A stretch of 64,000 nt of DNA from Physcomitrium patens (GCF_000002425.4 NC_037254.1:17146001-17210000); one strand, 5' to 3'. Counted from the first letter of the stretch, positions 11,691 to 24,052 are shown. Program-made: numbers and translations. The notes: generated by a model not told the origin, from the letters alone.

Positions 11691-12250
11691 AAGAGAGAGG
11701 TAGCACCAGACTTACCTCAGTTCATGACTATCATAGTTTGGCCCTTAAATTAACTTCTATAACTCCTATATACTTGAGCCTTTAGTTTCTAAATCTGGGC
11801 ATCTCGGAGTTCCAACTGATGCTGCTGTTGTCTCATCTATTCTGGGACATCTTCAATCGACACTTGTGATCGGCTCCTCATGATTAATTCTTTTGTAAAT
11901 TTTGCCACCTCAGCTTATAAAACTTCAATTTCAAACCTCAATCTCTCCATTTTGTATCTAGATTGGTCACTCAATATCGCATTCTCTTTTGTCAATAACT
12001 CTGCCTTGTTCCTTTCTACTTGCAACTAGCATTTGAGTTTCTCTTGTTTCAAATCCTATATCTTATGATCCTAGATTAATTTGTCCTATTGTCTTTTTAC
12101 AATCCGTAAGATGTATTCTTTTTTTTTTTGTCCAAGAGTCATATTGGTGAACCATTATTACAGAAGATAGTTTTGATGTACGTTTAGCTCTCACATTTCG
12201 GCCACTGTCCTCTTTGTCTATAGCTCGCTTTACACTTTTAATTGTCATGA
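11690..12250 (-). pseudogene. Family C extra 3' ORF, coiled-coil-like, decayed
   Basis: Downstream of the integrase, the minus strand carries a 61-residue open piece (12,063-12,248) with a basic N-terminus (KSVKRAIDKEDSG, NVRAKRTSK). Beyond its stop, interrupted frames run leftward and are rich in Glu, Lys, Gln and Leu with heptad-like spacing (for example KMERLRFEIE and QQQHQLELRDAQ). Athila-like plant elements often carry an extra ORF after pol. I do not recognise this protein and cannot say if it is env-like. At least four stops break it. Confidence 0.4.
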
Positions 12251-12899
12251 TGCCTCCTTTATTAAGCTCTTAATTGAAACTACTACTCTTAAATATGCCA
12301 GGAACACAAGAAATGGCAATCTTAGAAAAACAATCCAAAACGATACCACAGAATGACCTCTAATTGGTGCCCCACTCCTATTCTCTTACTACTTGGTGAT
12401 AATGACAACATGTTATCCATATTGTTTGTTTCTCACCTCCGTTCCATTTGACACATTAGTAATTACTAACTATCCTTTCAGGTGCCTCTACACCCTAATA
12501 CTTATATCATAATTAGGTCTATCTTGAGTCCATTTGAAGTCACCTCCTCAAAAAAAATAAAAACTCGTTTTGGATATCATGTATTATATAACCGTAATTG
12601 ATTCCTGTTAATGCGGGTACTAAATCGATGGTCCATGAAATCTTCCAATTGAACACACCCATTGAAAAAACCTTCAACTATGCAGTACAGCTCATACCAA
12701 CAAACTTAAAATTTATCTAAAAAATGATTAAACCGGCTATCATATAGCAATATCAAATCATTGGGCATAAAATTCTTCGGATATAGTTTACTATCATAGT
12801 AACTCTTCCTCCATTTTTAAGTTGCTTTCATGTTGAAAAAAATTGTAACTCGTATTTCATCCAATTCTTCCAATTTTTCCAACCGAGAGTGTAATGATT

Positions 12900-13200
12900 C
12901 TTTGTCACTGAGTCATTCATCCAAGGTAATCCATAAACTTTGAACCTCCAACTTGATGGATAAAATTACATCTTGTCCATAAACTAGTTGGAATGGAGTA
13001 GAGTTGGTAGTTACTATACATGCGATATGATACACCCACAAAGTCGCAAAGAGTTTGCTCTCCCAATCCGTAATTGCCCTCAAAATTATCTTAGTCAAGA
13101 CCTTGCACAAAATTTTGTTTGTCTTTTTCATTTGTCCATTAGTGCAAAGATGATATGGAGTGATTTTTTGATGCTTGGTTTCATATATGTTCGTCAAGGA
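12900..13200 (-). pseudogene. Family C integrase core, C-terminal half
   Basis: The piece contains HLCTNGQMKKTNKIL followed by TPFQLVYGQD. In active Ty3/gypsy integrases the GQ.E.TN motif carries the catalytic Glu of the DDE triad; here that position is Lys. The following hydrophobic block and P-F-x-L-V-Y-G motif are typical of plant Ty3/gypsy integrase. The DNA left of it (12,250-12,900) should hold the C-terminal domain but shows only fragments. Confidence 0.7.
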
Positions 13201-13880
13201 TGCTATGGTAGCATTTATGAAATGGGTGCCGCGATTGCTAACTAATTCTTTTGGACATCCAAATCAAGTTATAATATTCTCGTATAAAAAAGTGGCCACT
13301 GTACTTACATTATCATTACGAGTAGCAATAGCCTCTGCTTATTTTGTTATATAGTCTGTGGCGACTAAAATATACCACTTTTGGCTAGGTTTTGGCGTTG
13401 GTGTGATGGAACCGACAAAATCAATACCCCATTTTTTGAACGGTGCCTAAACCAAGATTGGTACTAATGACATTGCTGAAGTGTCCGTTAGTCAACCAAT
13501 TCATTAACAGAGATCACCACAACAAACAAATTGGTGCGCATCAAATAACATTGTAGGCCACTAGTATCTAGCCATTAAAGCTTTACGAGTAGTACTATCT
13601 CCCGCAAAATGACTACGACAACTATCCAAATGGCAACCCTCTAATATTGACTCTACTTCACTTGGAAAGATATAGCATCTTAAAATGCCATCTTTGCCTT
13701 GTTTATACAAAGCATTGCAAATCATCGAATATGGAGCACTCTTTAGAATGAGTCGCTTCTTAAGCTTGTTGATGAAAGTGAGTGGAAAGATATAAAAGGT
13801 CAAAAATTGAATGATTTCACTATACTCGAGAGAAATTACATCCACCATAAATAATTCGACATCGAGAGGAGCATCAAGCA
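13201..13880 (-). pseudogene. Family C integrase zinc-binding domain and core start
   Basis: A 106-residue open piece (13,561-13,881) ends with CYIFPSEVESILEGCH and HFAGDSTTRKALMARY. The second part matches the H-x-G-x2-K-T region of the HHCC domain, with the second His kept. The minus strand of 13,201-13,560 continues into the integrase core in broken frames. Confidence 0.65.
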
Positions 13881-13999
13881 TAGGCTCATTGCCAAAAAAT
13901 TAGACAACTAGGATAAATGATCAGCATTTGTATGTTTCTTTTCATATCGTACAATAATTATAAAATTAAACTCTTGTAGGAGTAATACCCATTAGGTAA

Positions 14000-14320
14000 T
14001 GTGTCCACTTAATTAAGGCTTATTAATCATGTATTCGAAGGCATCATGATTCACATAAAATACAAACTGATATCCAAGCAAATAATGTCGAAATTTTTGA
14101 ACTGAGTATATCATATCCAATGCTTCTTGTTTAGTAGTAGTGTAATTACATTTGACAGCTAGTAATTGCCAACTAGCATAATAGGTAGGATGATCGAGAC
14201 CCTTGTCATCCTTTTGACTTAGCACTGATCTAATAGCCACATTAGATGCATCAATGTACACATGAAAAGGCTCTGTTCAACGAGGGACCACCAATATTGT
14301 TACAGAGACCAATTTTGACT
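14000..14320 (-). pseudogene. Family C RNase H relic
   Basis: An 82-residue piece starts MYIDASNVAIRSVLSQ, corresponding to the Y-x-D-A-S strand with the first catalytic Asp and the following G-x-V-L-x-Q segment. It ends FVFYVNHDAFEYMINKP, matching the T-D-H-x2-L-x-Y segment with the expected TDH Asp changed to Asn. In between lies the conserved T-x-E-x-L-A-like helix (TTKQEALDMIYSVQKFRHYL). Confidence 0.75.
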
Positions 14321-14549
14321 TCAATGCTTCAAAGGCCATGGTACATTCCATGGTCCAGATGGAACTAGTCCCATCTGAGAAAGATTTCTTCAATAAGTTT
14401 GTTAAAGGTTGACAAATAACTGCAAACAAACAAACAAATTGTCAATAATAACTGACATGGCCGATAAACCCTCGAACACCGAAGGCCATCTCTAGTCTGG
14501 GCAAGTTCATTATATGCTTTACTTTGTCAAGATCCGTAGCAATACCATG

Positions 14550-15130
14550 GCTGGAGATGATATGTCTCAATAATTTTCTTGATAGAATATCGAATTGATA
14601 CTTATCCGAAACTTAGCGCACTCACCCAAATATTTGTCTAAATAACTAAGATGATCTTGTTTTATTCTGAATGAATACAAATCATCTAAAAAGATCTCCA
14701 TAAACATTCGGAAATAGTCTAGGAAGGCTTGAGTCATCACTCTTTGAAATGTGGTTGGGACGTTATGTAACCCAAAAGGCATCACTCAATAAGCAAATGT
14801 GCCCAATCCGTAGTAAAAGTCATCTTGAGCTGATCTTTTGTTGCAATTTGAAATTGATTATATCTGAAGAATCCATCTAGGAATGAATATCATTCGTGAC
14901 CTATTATGGCATCCAATATATTATCCGTGAAAGGTAATGGGAAGTAATCTTTGTTGATGGCCGCATTAAGTTTTTAGAAATCTTGATAAATTCGAATTTT
15001 TCCATTCTTTTTTGATACCATCATGATTGAAAAAATCCACTCACTATTTAATATTGGGTAAATAAAACCAACTACAAGAAGCTTGTCTAATTCTTCCTTC
15101 ATTATAAGAGAATATTTAGCATTAAAGCGA
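14550..15130 (-). pseudogene. Family C reverse transcriptase relic
   Basis: The open piece at 14,567-14,785 begins MMPFGLHNVPTTFQRVM, the classic Ty3/gypsy MPFGL-x-NAP-x-TFQ motif, and then shows EIFLDDLYSF, where the catalytic Y/F-x-D-D box is FLDD. Upstream, in broken frames near 14,860-15,010, the strand carrying SFLDGFFRYNQ and the KKNGKIRIYQDF block are visible. Together they cover RT from the K-x-R motif to the active site with several stops. Confidence 0.8.
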
Positions 15131-15138
15131 TGTTGCCT

Positions 15139-16017
15139 CTATTGTATCGATTTAGTGTTCTCCGCTAAAATAATATGATGCTCACAGACTTTGGCGGGGA
15201 TACCTTTTAAATCATCATAAGTCCAAGCAAAAGCGAATTTATGATGTAAAAAAAATTCTATCCAGCAGATCAACTCTTGCTCTTTAATACCTTCATAGAT
15301 CTTAATTACCCGAGATTTTGCTGTGGTTGTTAAGTTGATAGTTTGACATAAAGATGCAATGGCGATGTTATGTTTCAATCCTTACACTGGTTTAAAATCA
15401 ATGGATAAGTCTGACATGTATGAAGTACTGAATCTTGTGTCCAAGGCACTAACATGGTGCACATCATACTTGGTCATCCAATCAATACTAATATAATCAG
15501 AGTTTTTTGAATCCAATGGGTATATTAAGTACTCTCCCAAACCTCCACATTAGTACACCATTTCAGGGTATTGTATTGCCTCTATAGGTACTTCTATAAT
15601 CGATGCTACTGTATCATCATTGGAGCTAAGCTCATCATCCGATGTCAATTTAAATGCTGATAATTAAGACTCCTTGTGATAGTGTACTCGATACATTTGT
15701 AACACCATTTCATCTTCGTCCTTGCCAATTGTCAAAGTACCTTGACTCCAATCATTTTTGGCCATTGCTTGATGAATCCAAGGTCATTTCAATAAAATTG
15801 GATATGATAAAGTCAAACGTTGTAACCAAAAGATAATATAGTCAATTTCATATGCAATATCGACAATTATAGTTTGAACATTCTATAAAATATCCAATGA
15901 TTTAATCCGACTATGATCTGCCATCTATAATACTAATGTCGTGGATACTAAGTGATTCAAATCTAAAGCATCCATTGTATCAGCATTCATTAAATTGATG
16001 TTGGAACCACCATCCAC
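15139..16017 (-). pseudogene. Family C protease and protease-RT linker
   Basis: Near 15,970-16,015 the minus strand reads VDGGSNINLM, matching the D-G-G-(A/S) protease motif used by Tat/Athila-type elements. It follows one stop after the open piece at 16,018-16,638. The linker ends in a 79-residue open piece (15,139-15,378) with WTYDDLKGI and CEHHI, a conserved pre-RT motif in these elements (F-A-W-x-x-x-D-L/M-x-G-I). Confidence 0.65.
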
Positions 16018-16995
16018 CTAAACACCCAAGATCATAACATTGTCAATCAAAACATTGATGGTTGGTGCACCTGGGTCAGGATTCAAATTAACTTCACAAA
16101 CTACCTTATTATATTGCCTATGCCATATTAACGATGAATTCAATGTAGAACAGTACTCTAGTACGATCGCTAGAAGTTGCTTCATAGAAATAGAAGGCCA
16201 AATAGCATCCAAATCATTCAAAATGTCATAGGGTTTCATATTTAGGATAATTTCCAATGCCTTCTTTCTTTTCATTGGTTTGAGTTTAACTCTGTGAGGT
16301 AAGATATTCTTCCGCCCTGGACTCAAAATTGAAATTGTAGCCAGAGCTTCCTTAGAATTCTCACCTCCGAGAAGATCTTTCAATAGATAGGACATTTTTC
16401 GGAATTGTATAGAGAACGGAACTGCTTGGAACAAAAACAAAGCCTCCATAATCGGGACTTCATTGGATTGTGTAACCGAGTCAGGTCTCATATTAGGTAA
16501 GAGACCCCTGACAAGACTAGGATTGGATGGCCCCATATGTGGCTCAAATTGATCTTTCGCATTAGGATCATCCAAATGTTGAATTGATCCTTTCTTCTTT
16601 TGCTGATTCTTGGTAAGAACAACTTGGACACATTGCACTCGATTTACTGAAGAATCTTGGGGACCTAGATTTATCTCCTCAATTTTTCCTTGGCTTTGGA
16701 TTTATTGATTTTGATTATTGAAATTGAACGAATCATTACATTGTTGATACATATGCCTCAACTACTTGCAATTTCCACAAACTAGTACATAATCATTACT
16801 TGCTTTGGGATTGGAACACTCAGTGGCATAATGATCAATTTGTTTGCAACAAAAATAACAAAGTGATCTTCTTGCACCCCCATTAGGCATATTGGGTGTC
16901 TCCACTAGTATATACCTATTAGGCTTGTTCCATGTAGGATTAGAAAATGATCCTAGTTGTCCCATTGGTATAGAAGGAACTTGATTTGATGGCAT
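16018..16995 (-). pseudogene. Family C gag C-terminus with zinc knuckle
   Basis: Two open pieces (16,018-16,638, 206 residues; 16,762-16,995, 77 residues) separated by stops. The upstream one holds CYFCCKQIDHYATEC, a C-x2-C-x4-H-x4-C zinc knuckle, followed by CGNC. The downstream one carries Q-H-L-D-D and P-N-M-R-P-D-S-V motifs that recur inside the family B LTRs at 21,890-22,680 and 28,090-28,810. It leads into the protease. Confidence 0.7.
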
Positions 16996-17217
16996 TGATG
17001 GAGCTTATTGTTGATATCTCTATTGCTCATTATTATAGTTTTGGGGGTTTGATGCAGACCTTTGATTAAAATTAAAACTTTAAAATTTATTAAATGTTTA
17101 ATTTTGTCGATTAGATCAATTTCCATTCCATTCAAATATATTTTCTGTTTGAACTTGATTGATGTCCTACTAAGTTGGTGGGATCATGGTCTGATTATTG
17201 AATTGTTATTGCCTTTG

Positions 17218-18290
17218 TTAATTCCAATAATTAGTTGTTAAGTACTTTCCTCCGTAAAATATATATTGATCTATCATTTGTAAGGGTGAAAGGCATTCTA
17301 TTACCAAATGACCGTGGCCCTTACAATTACTGCACCATACATTGGTCTTAGTATTAGTAGGCTTTTGCCTCTTCTCTTTATCCTTGGCCATATTGACGGC
17401 CATTTCTTCTATTTTCTTTGACAAGTTTAATAACAAGGTTTCATTGGAATCTTTTACGGCTGATATTATTGGTATCTCTGTTGTAGTTAATGCTTATTAT
17501 TGATATGGAAAATATGGAGCATATGCTGTTGTTTTGTTCAGTGGTATAGCTTGTAATAGAATGACATTGACTAGCTCCTGAATATTGAGACTAGAATTAG
17601 CCCCTATTTCTAACATATATGGATAACTATCCACTGATCCGTTTCAAGTCAGATTTTGATATCTACCTTGAATTGGAATCATTGTAGCTCTCGCAATTAA
17701 AAATTGATCATAATGGCATTCCTCCCAAACCTTGGCTCTATTAAAGGATGCAGACACTATTATGGGTTGAGTTTCTTTTACAAACATTTTTAGCTCTAGT
17801 GGGTACAAATCATTGATTAATATGGATAAGATAAATACCTTTGATATTTGGTGATTTGGCCACTTACTAAGTATATCAGCCATCCGGCTATAGTATGATT
17901 CTATCGCCTCTCTTATGATCATTTTATTATTCATTAATCTCTCTTCAAGGCAGTCTTCAAAACCAATTGGTCAAAAATAGATTAAAAATGTATTCTTCAA
18001 TGCTTCCCAATTTGAAAATTGATCCACTGGTTGGTGATTGTACCATTCAAATGCCGTGTCTTTTAAGGTTGCTGGCAACCATTGTAACCAAATATCTTCA
18101 GTTCTTCCATTATTGGCTATACATGCTGTCAGAAATTGAGACAAATATTGATCGAGATCCGCATCCAAAAAGCTCCTAAAAGTAAATAATGGAGCCACAT
18201 TCATTGTGTGATCACTCACGTCATCTATTCGTATTGCTATTGGAACCACTTGACCACTCATCACCATTGAAGAGAACAATGCATTACTTA
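17218..18290 (-). pseudogene. Family C gag, main part
   Basis: Open pieces at 17,971-18,279, 17,644-17,934 and 17,218-17,436 read in order on the minus strand. The first includes TAFEWYNHQP and FSNWEALKNTFLIYF, typical of the plant Ty3/gypsy gag domain (A-x2-W-Y ... S-W-x2-L-x2-F). The third has a C-x2-C-x4-H-x4-C knuckle (CSNCKGHGHLVIEC). The domain is broken by several stops. With the second knuckle at 16,762-16,995 this gag carried two zinc knuckles. Confidence 0.75.
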
Positions 18291-20290
18291 ATCTTTTAAA
18301 TTTAAATTTTTGTTATTTTCCTATTTTATGATAATTAAACATGTTAGATTAGGATTTATATAAGTAGAATTTAGTTTTATAGAATTTTTAGGATTACAAC
18401 CCTTAATGGTATAAATCATAGCCTAATTCTTTGAATTAGGTTAATTGGACTAAAGTGATAAGAGTTAAAAAATTAGAATAGCAACTTAGTTAGTTTAATA
18501 ATTTAGAGGTTTTTAGTCATGACTATAAGGGTTGACTAAAAGCCTATGAGTGCATTTGTAATCATACACATGATTTAGGAGTTGGAATTATAATTCTCTA
18601 AAAGATTTAGGGAAGTTAACAATGGTAATTTTGGATTTTCTTCCAAATTCGACAAATTTAAGTGGCATGGTGGTTCTTCTACTTAATGGGAGTCTTTTTA
18701 ATGCAATAGTGGCACAGGATTTACCTCGTGGAGTGAAGAAAACAAGATCAGCAACCTCTCCTTCAAAATACAAGAAAAGCAATGAAATTCTCATTTTGAA
18801 GAATTTCACAAAAATTGCAAAAATCCTTGTAAGTAAAAACTTCCATAAAAATTATAATTGAGCATGGATTAAGGCATGTGAGTAGTCGATCTTAGCTTAA
18901 AAAGATGTTTTGAACACAATAGTGAAGTTATATTTACAAAAAAAATGCTTTCTTGACCACTTACAAGAGCCATCAGCCTTGGTAACGACATTGACTCTTG
19001 GATGAATGAAGGCGGTAGATCTAGATTAGGGATCTTAAAAATCAAGGGTGGAGATTTAGCCACCCTTCTACAAGCCTCCACTCAATTGTATAAGAGAGGC
19101 TTGGTTTTCCAAGCCCTCTCTCTCTCCTCTTTTGGGTGAAGGACGGAGCCATGCTAAAATTTGGCCGAAACCCCAATCTTAATTTTATTTAGATTTTAAT
19201 TCTCATTGTGAACCTTATAATTGTGTATGTATGGATTTTGAATTGTGAAGGATGGTCATTAAGTTTTAAAATATGTTTCATTTAGGTAGATATCTCCTCG
19301 ACCTTTCAAATACCCTAAGGGTTTTAAGGGCCTCAAATTTTCTTCAATCAGTCACTCAACTTCTGTTGTTTCAATGTGATATTTTGAATAATTGTAGCTT
19401 TTGTTGTTAAATTTCCAACAAGATAAGATTTGCTTGATTTGGAGTGAGAAATTTTTTTTGGTGAATTTATGAGTTTGAAGGAGTCGACTGCCATTGCAGT
19501 TTGAATCAATCGAGTTTGGAAGGGCATTTCTCAGTGCCTAGTGATTGGATTAATTTAAAATTTTGGAAGAATCAAGCTTTATAATCTGAGCTCTGGAAGG
19601 CACAAATTTTGTTGAATTTGAAGATAATCTGAATTATATTAAATTTTGTTGAATTTGAAAGTGACTTGAAAGTCTTCACAATGACTTGTAAGCTCTACAT
19701 TTCACTTTTTGGCTTATAAATTTTAAAGTTTAACTTTTAATCTTTAATATTCTTACTTTTAACTTTCACTTTAACTTTAACTTTTAATTTTAATTTTTAA
19801 CTTAACCTTTTAACTTTAAATTTTAACTTAACTTTTTAATCTTAATTTTTAACTATAATTTTTTTTACTTAAATTTTAACTTAGCTTTTAATTCAAACTT
19901 AAGTTTTTATTCTTATGGTCAATTAATAGTAATAATTTAGTTAATTATTTTTATTGTGTTTACATAGTAAATTTTATTTAATATGTTAATTTAATATTGG
20001 TAACCATTGCTTGGAAGGCACAAATAATTAAATTTTTAATATAAAGATTTAAATTAATTTAATAATTACACCATTGGGAGCTCTCCAATTCCACCTCTTG
20101 GACTTGTTGTGTGGCATAGGTTTTATCAAGTGGTGAAATTTGGCCTCACACGACACCTTTTTTAATTATTTGTTTTTAACTTTCAAGTTTTTTTAATTTA
20201 CTATTATTATCTCCAAATAAGTTATTTGATCAAATTAGAAGTGAAAACGATCGATTTTGAAATACACTGAATTGGCCTTTATTGACCAGT
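18290..20290. repeat. Non-coding block between family C gag and its leader; LTR-like
   Basis: About 2 kb without coding signal separates gag from the 20,294-20,683 frame. A stretch at 19,020-19,190 has a TATA-like tgtataagag (19,087) and a pyrimidine-rich region, and resembles 3,410-3,590 in repeat L copy 1. This suggests an inserted LTR in plus orientation. Low-complexity taacttttaa repeats fill 19,720-19,880. Exact ends and a target duplication were not found. Confidence 0.4.
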
Positions 20291-20293
20291 AAT

Positions 20294-20683
20294 TTATGCC
20301 TCTACAAAACCAGTTTTGACGAAATCGACAACTTTCGTTATTGAAAACATAGCCAATAAAGTACCCAATTCTTCTGTGATTCCCTCACTCATAGTAAATG
20401 GCCTCAAGAAAATCACTAGACTATTGACCAAATTTTCCACAAGTATTCTTGGCAATTTCTCTAACGGTATATACTTCTGAAATATTAGATGTCGATTAGC
20501 TTCTTGGTATACTTGGATATGCCAATAGGTATGCAACCATGGCTTAATCCAACTTTGTCGATAATTCCTTTTTAACTTTCGTTCTTGCTCATTATGCAAT
20601 AAATTTCTTCCTTGCGATCTCTCTATTCTTTCTTTCGACTGCCGTATTTTCTTTGCTATTAAGTTCTCATTTTTAATAACCAT
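20294..20683 (-). pseudogene. Family C leader or gag N-terminal ORF
   Basis: A 129-residue open frame begins about 90 bases after the family C primer-binding site, the usual place for gag to start. Its N-terminal third is basic and helical (KKIRQSKERIERSQGR); the rest is hydrophobic with no domain I recognise. It may be the N-terminus of gag cut from the rest by the 18,290-20,290 block, or a separate leader ORF. Confidence 0.35.
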
Positions 20684-20770
20684 ACTCTTTCATTATATTC
20701 TACTGAGTTTACATCCTATTTCCAATCTACTCATCTGATAGTTAATTTCTAACACTCAATGCAATCGTCA

Positions 20771-20791
20771 ATCCTTGACAACGGTGCCAAA
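20771..20791 (-). other. Family C primer-binding site (tRNA-Asp-like)
   Basis: The minus strand reads TTTTGGCACCGTTGTCAAGG directly after the LTR end. Tat/Athila elements use TGGCGCCGTTGYCGGGGA-type sites, so this is that site with a few C-to-T/G-to-A changes. It fixes the orientation and the 5' LTR boundary of the family C element. Confidence 0.75.
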
Positions 20792-20792
20792 A

Positions 20793-20860
20793 TATAATTA
20801 TCGTTTTACTTATTCTACAAATTCCTTTCAGAATAAATTTGTAGAAGGAGATTTGAACAT
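20793..20860 (-). repeat. Family C 5' LTR, 3'-terminal 68 bp
   Basis: Aligns with 11,117-11,188 at about 85% by eye. It is cut at 20,860 by the family B insertion: the host reads gatttga + acat before the insert and acgt + agcc after it, while the uninterrupted 3' LTR reads gatttgaatgtaggg. Confidence 0.7.
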
Positions 20861-22749
20861 TGTCGTATTACGTGTTACCTAGCTTAAGAACGCATCGAGC
20901 ATCAAGCTGTGGAAGATAAAATGATGTTTTGCAAGTATCCAAGTAGTCTAGTGGATTTTAACTATCTAAACACAAACTATTTTGGATTTCAATACAAAAG
21001 CTTAATCCCTATACAAAGTACTTAGAACACTATTTTTAATAGCTTCTGGATAGTATAAGCACATATTTTTTTTTATTATTTTTTCTTTTTATTTCTATTT
21101 TATTTACTTATTTATTTTATTTTATTTTATTTTATTTATTTATTTATTTATTTTTTAAATCCTAATCCTAGACAACAAGCCTTGGTAAGCTATAATTCTC
21201 AATTTGACCATCCAATTGTTGTGAGACTTCTACCACTAGTGTCTTTATAAGTCTTCTAAATGCTCAAGAAGTTCAATCCAATCCAACTAATAGATTGCAA
21301 GAAAACATCGTAAATCCATACTGAAGTTCCTTGACTGCCATCTAAAAGGTTGATGACAAACTTTAATTTGTAATTTCTCCTTCTGTAATCATTAATTCTC
21401 ATTCAAACTTTGTGTGTAGCTCCGCCTTTAAGTCTTCAACTTACCGTATCAAAATTCACCTTATTCTAACTGATAGATCTCAGATATTACAAAAATTCTA
21501 AACAGCTCTAATATGCCAACTTCTGATACCTCTTTATACTAATGATCAAATATCATCTATCCGTACTGTAAGATTAACACAAATTTTTGCATACACTTAG
21601 TATACTCAACCATCTAGATACTTCTAAAATTTCAACTACAGATGTCTTTCCAATTTTGTAAAATAGTCAAGAGTACTAGCCTTTACTTTATTGCAAAAAT
21701 CCAATTCACCAATACAAACACTGACTTTGAGCAACGATTGCAAAGTCCTCCCAAATCCTATAAAATCTAATTCTACACCTTTCGAAGGAGCTTGAAGCTA
21801 GCTCTTCGATTTCAAAATCCTGATCTTTGAATGTCCTCTTTCTTTTTCTCTCCTTTCCTTTTACTCCGTGAGGTCCCCTATTCTTCTATCCTACACTCCG
21901 AATTGGAACAACAGACCCGCCTCCATGGAATTTCCACCTCTAAGAGGATCTTTCCATAAAAAAGAAGGTTCCTATCGAAACGGCATAGAGAACGGAACAG
22001 CTTGAAGTAGAACCGAAGCCTCCATATTTGGAATCTCATTGGGTTGCCCAATTGAGTCAAGTTTCATACTGGATAAGAAATCCATAATAGGACCTAGATT
22101 GAATGTCCTCGTAATTGGATCAAATTGGCCCTTCGTATCAAGCTCATCCAAATGTTGAATTGGTCCATTCACCTTTTACCGACTCTTGGTAAAAATAGCT
22201 TGGACATATTCCACCTAATTTACCAAAGTATCTTAAGGACCTCGATTTATCTCTTCAATTTTTTCTTGACTTTGGATCTACTGATCTCGATTATTGAAAT
22301 TGAACGGAGCATTACATTGTTGATAAGTATGCCCCGACTATTTGCAATTCCCACACACTGGTGTGTAATCGTCACTGGCTCTGGGATTGGAACATTCACT
22401 AGCATAATGACCAATCTGTCTGCAATGGAAACAATGAAGTGGTCTTCTTGTACCTCCATTAGGCATATTGGGTGTCTCCACTGGTATATACCTACTAGGC
22501 TTGTTCCATGTAGGGTTAAAAAATGATCTTGGTTGTCCCGTTGGTATGGAGGGTACTTGGTTCAATAATGCTGGTGGAACATATTACTGATGTCACATAT
22601 GGTGGTATAGCTTGCAATGGAATGACATTAACTGGCCCCTGAATATTGGCACTGGAATTGATTATTGTTTTTAACATCCAAGATGACTAAATATTAATAA
22701 AATATTTTTCATTTATATTTTCACCATATAGTCTTGTTACAATATGACA
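20861..22749 (-). repeat. Family B 3' LTR carrying a gag fragment
   Basis: Its first about 1,000 bases match 27,125-28,090 and the family B LTR ends. Bases about 21,890-22,680 match family C gag/protease-region DNA (16,380-17,010 and 17,540-17,640), including an intact zinc knuckle CFHCRQIGHYASEC near 22,400-22,440 on the minus strand. Only the last about 65 bases return to LTR terminal sequence. Confidence 0.75.
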
Positions 22750-23760
22750 TCCATTCCCTCTGAACCTGTGCATCCTCTGGTATACACCACATAACCTAGT
22801 TGTTGTTTGATTCATAATATGTTCTCCAAGTCTACGTTCAAATCCTCTTCATCACTTTTGCTATCTAAGTCAATTTCATCTTCTTATTGAGGAATATCTA
22901 TGCCTTCACCAAGGTCTACTATATTTATTTCTGTGTATCTTTGTTTAAATTTTTTTACTCGCTTCCTTGCAATTGGTATTTTTAACCTTGTTCCATCTAA
23001 CTCCTGTAATGAGTAAGTTGCATTATCATGAATAGTTGTTACTACATACGGTCCACACCATTGTTTAGAAAACTTCCTTAAAATACTATGTTGATTGTCC
23101 AAGCTACTATCATAGACCAAAATCCAATCACCTTCTTCAATTGCTTTAGGCCTCAATCGATGCTGCTTATCAAATTATGCCTTGTTTTGTAACCTTGATC
23201 TTTTTAACCTTTTTAATGTTATTTTCACATCTTCCGATTTTAACTCTAATTATTAAATTCTAATAGCTAGAAGTTCTTCTCTTGTCAATCCATCTTCCCT
23301 TGGTAGCAAACTCCAAGTAGGGACTTTTTTTTCAATTGGCATAATTGGTTTTTGACCTGCCATAAGCTCAATAGGCATATATCCCATTACTGTGCTATGA
23401 GTTGTTTGATCAGCCCATAATGCAAACGACAAAAGTCGTGGCCATTCTCTAATCTTCTCATTACAAGCTTTAATTAATGCTTTCTCAATCGGTGGGTGAC
23501 CACGTCCACTTTTTGCGTTTCCTTCAAGATCATAAGCAGTAGTCAGTGATAGTTTAATTCCACATCTTTCAAAGAATTCACGAGCTTCTTCTGCATTTAA
23601 TTCTCCATGATTTGTAGTGATTTTTCCTACACATCTGTAGTGGCAAATAAAATCTTCAAGCAAAAATCTACAAATTCCTTCCGTAGATTTTGTTCTCAAT
23701 GCTCTTCCTTCTAATTGATTTGATAAATCTTCACGAGCTAAGACCAAATATCTCATTTAT
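22750..23760 (-). pseudogene. Family B integrase
   Basis: Two open pieces. The core (23,253-23,756, 167 residues) starts MRYLVLAREDLSNQ and has EGRALRTKSTEGICRFLLED, TTNHGEL (catalytic Asp position is Asn-His here), and GNAKSGRGHPPIEKAL, where fungal-type integrases read G-x-x-E-R-G-H-x-P-I; the catalytic Glu is replaced by Ser or missing. The C-terminal barrel (22,884-23,156) has EGDWILVYDSSLD, KQWCGPYVV and YSLQELDGT. The HHCC domain upstream (about 23,760-24,050) is in broken frames. The ARDDLSxW-x-EGRAL pattern is what I know from fungal Ty3-like elements. Confidence 0.75.
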
Positions 23761-24052
23761 CATAATCCGATTGGCATAATAACCAAATCAAAAATCCATT
23801 TAAAATGAATAGCTACAGGATAACTAGGATGGAGACCATCTCGATGTCATATATTAGAATACATTTGAAAAATTTTACATGACTCTATAAATAAGAACAC
23901 ATCTCGATATATATTTTTCCCCTAATATCGTTCCTTAAGTTTAGCAAAAGTAGCCCAAATTCTCCTATGTCCTATCCATAAACTATCATGAAACCTCTTT
24001 AATAATTTTTGTTTCCTCTTTGTGGCATTCCAATTCCTTTCTTTGGTCTCTT

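Noticed and set aside
12063-12248. A nuclear-localised host gene based on the basic KRAIDKEDSG...RAKRTSK stretch
   Set aside because: Position directly downstream of the family C integrase on the same strand and the many stops beyond it make an element ORF far more likely.
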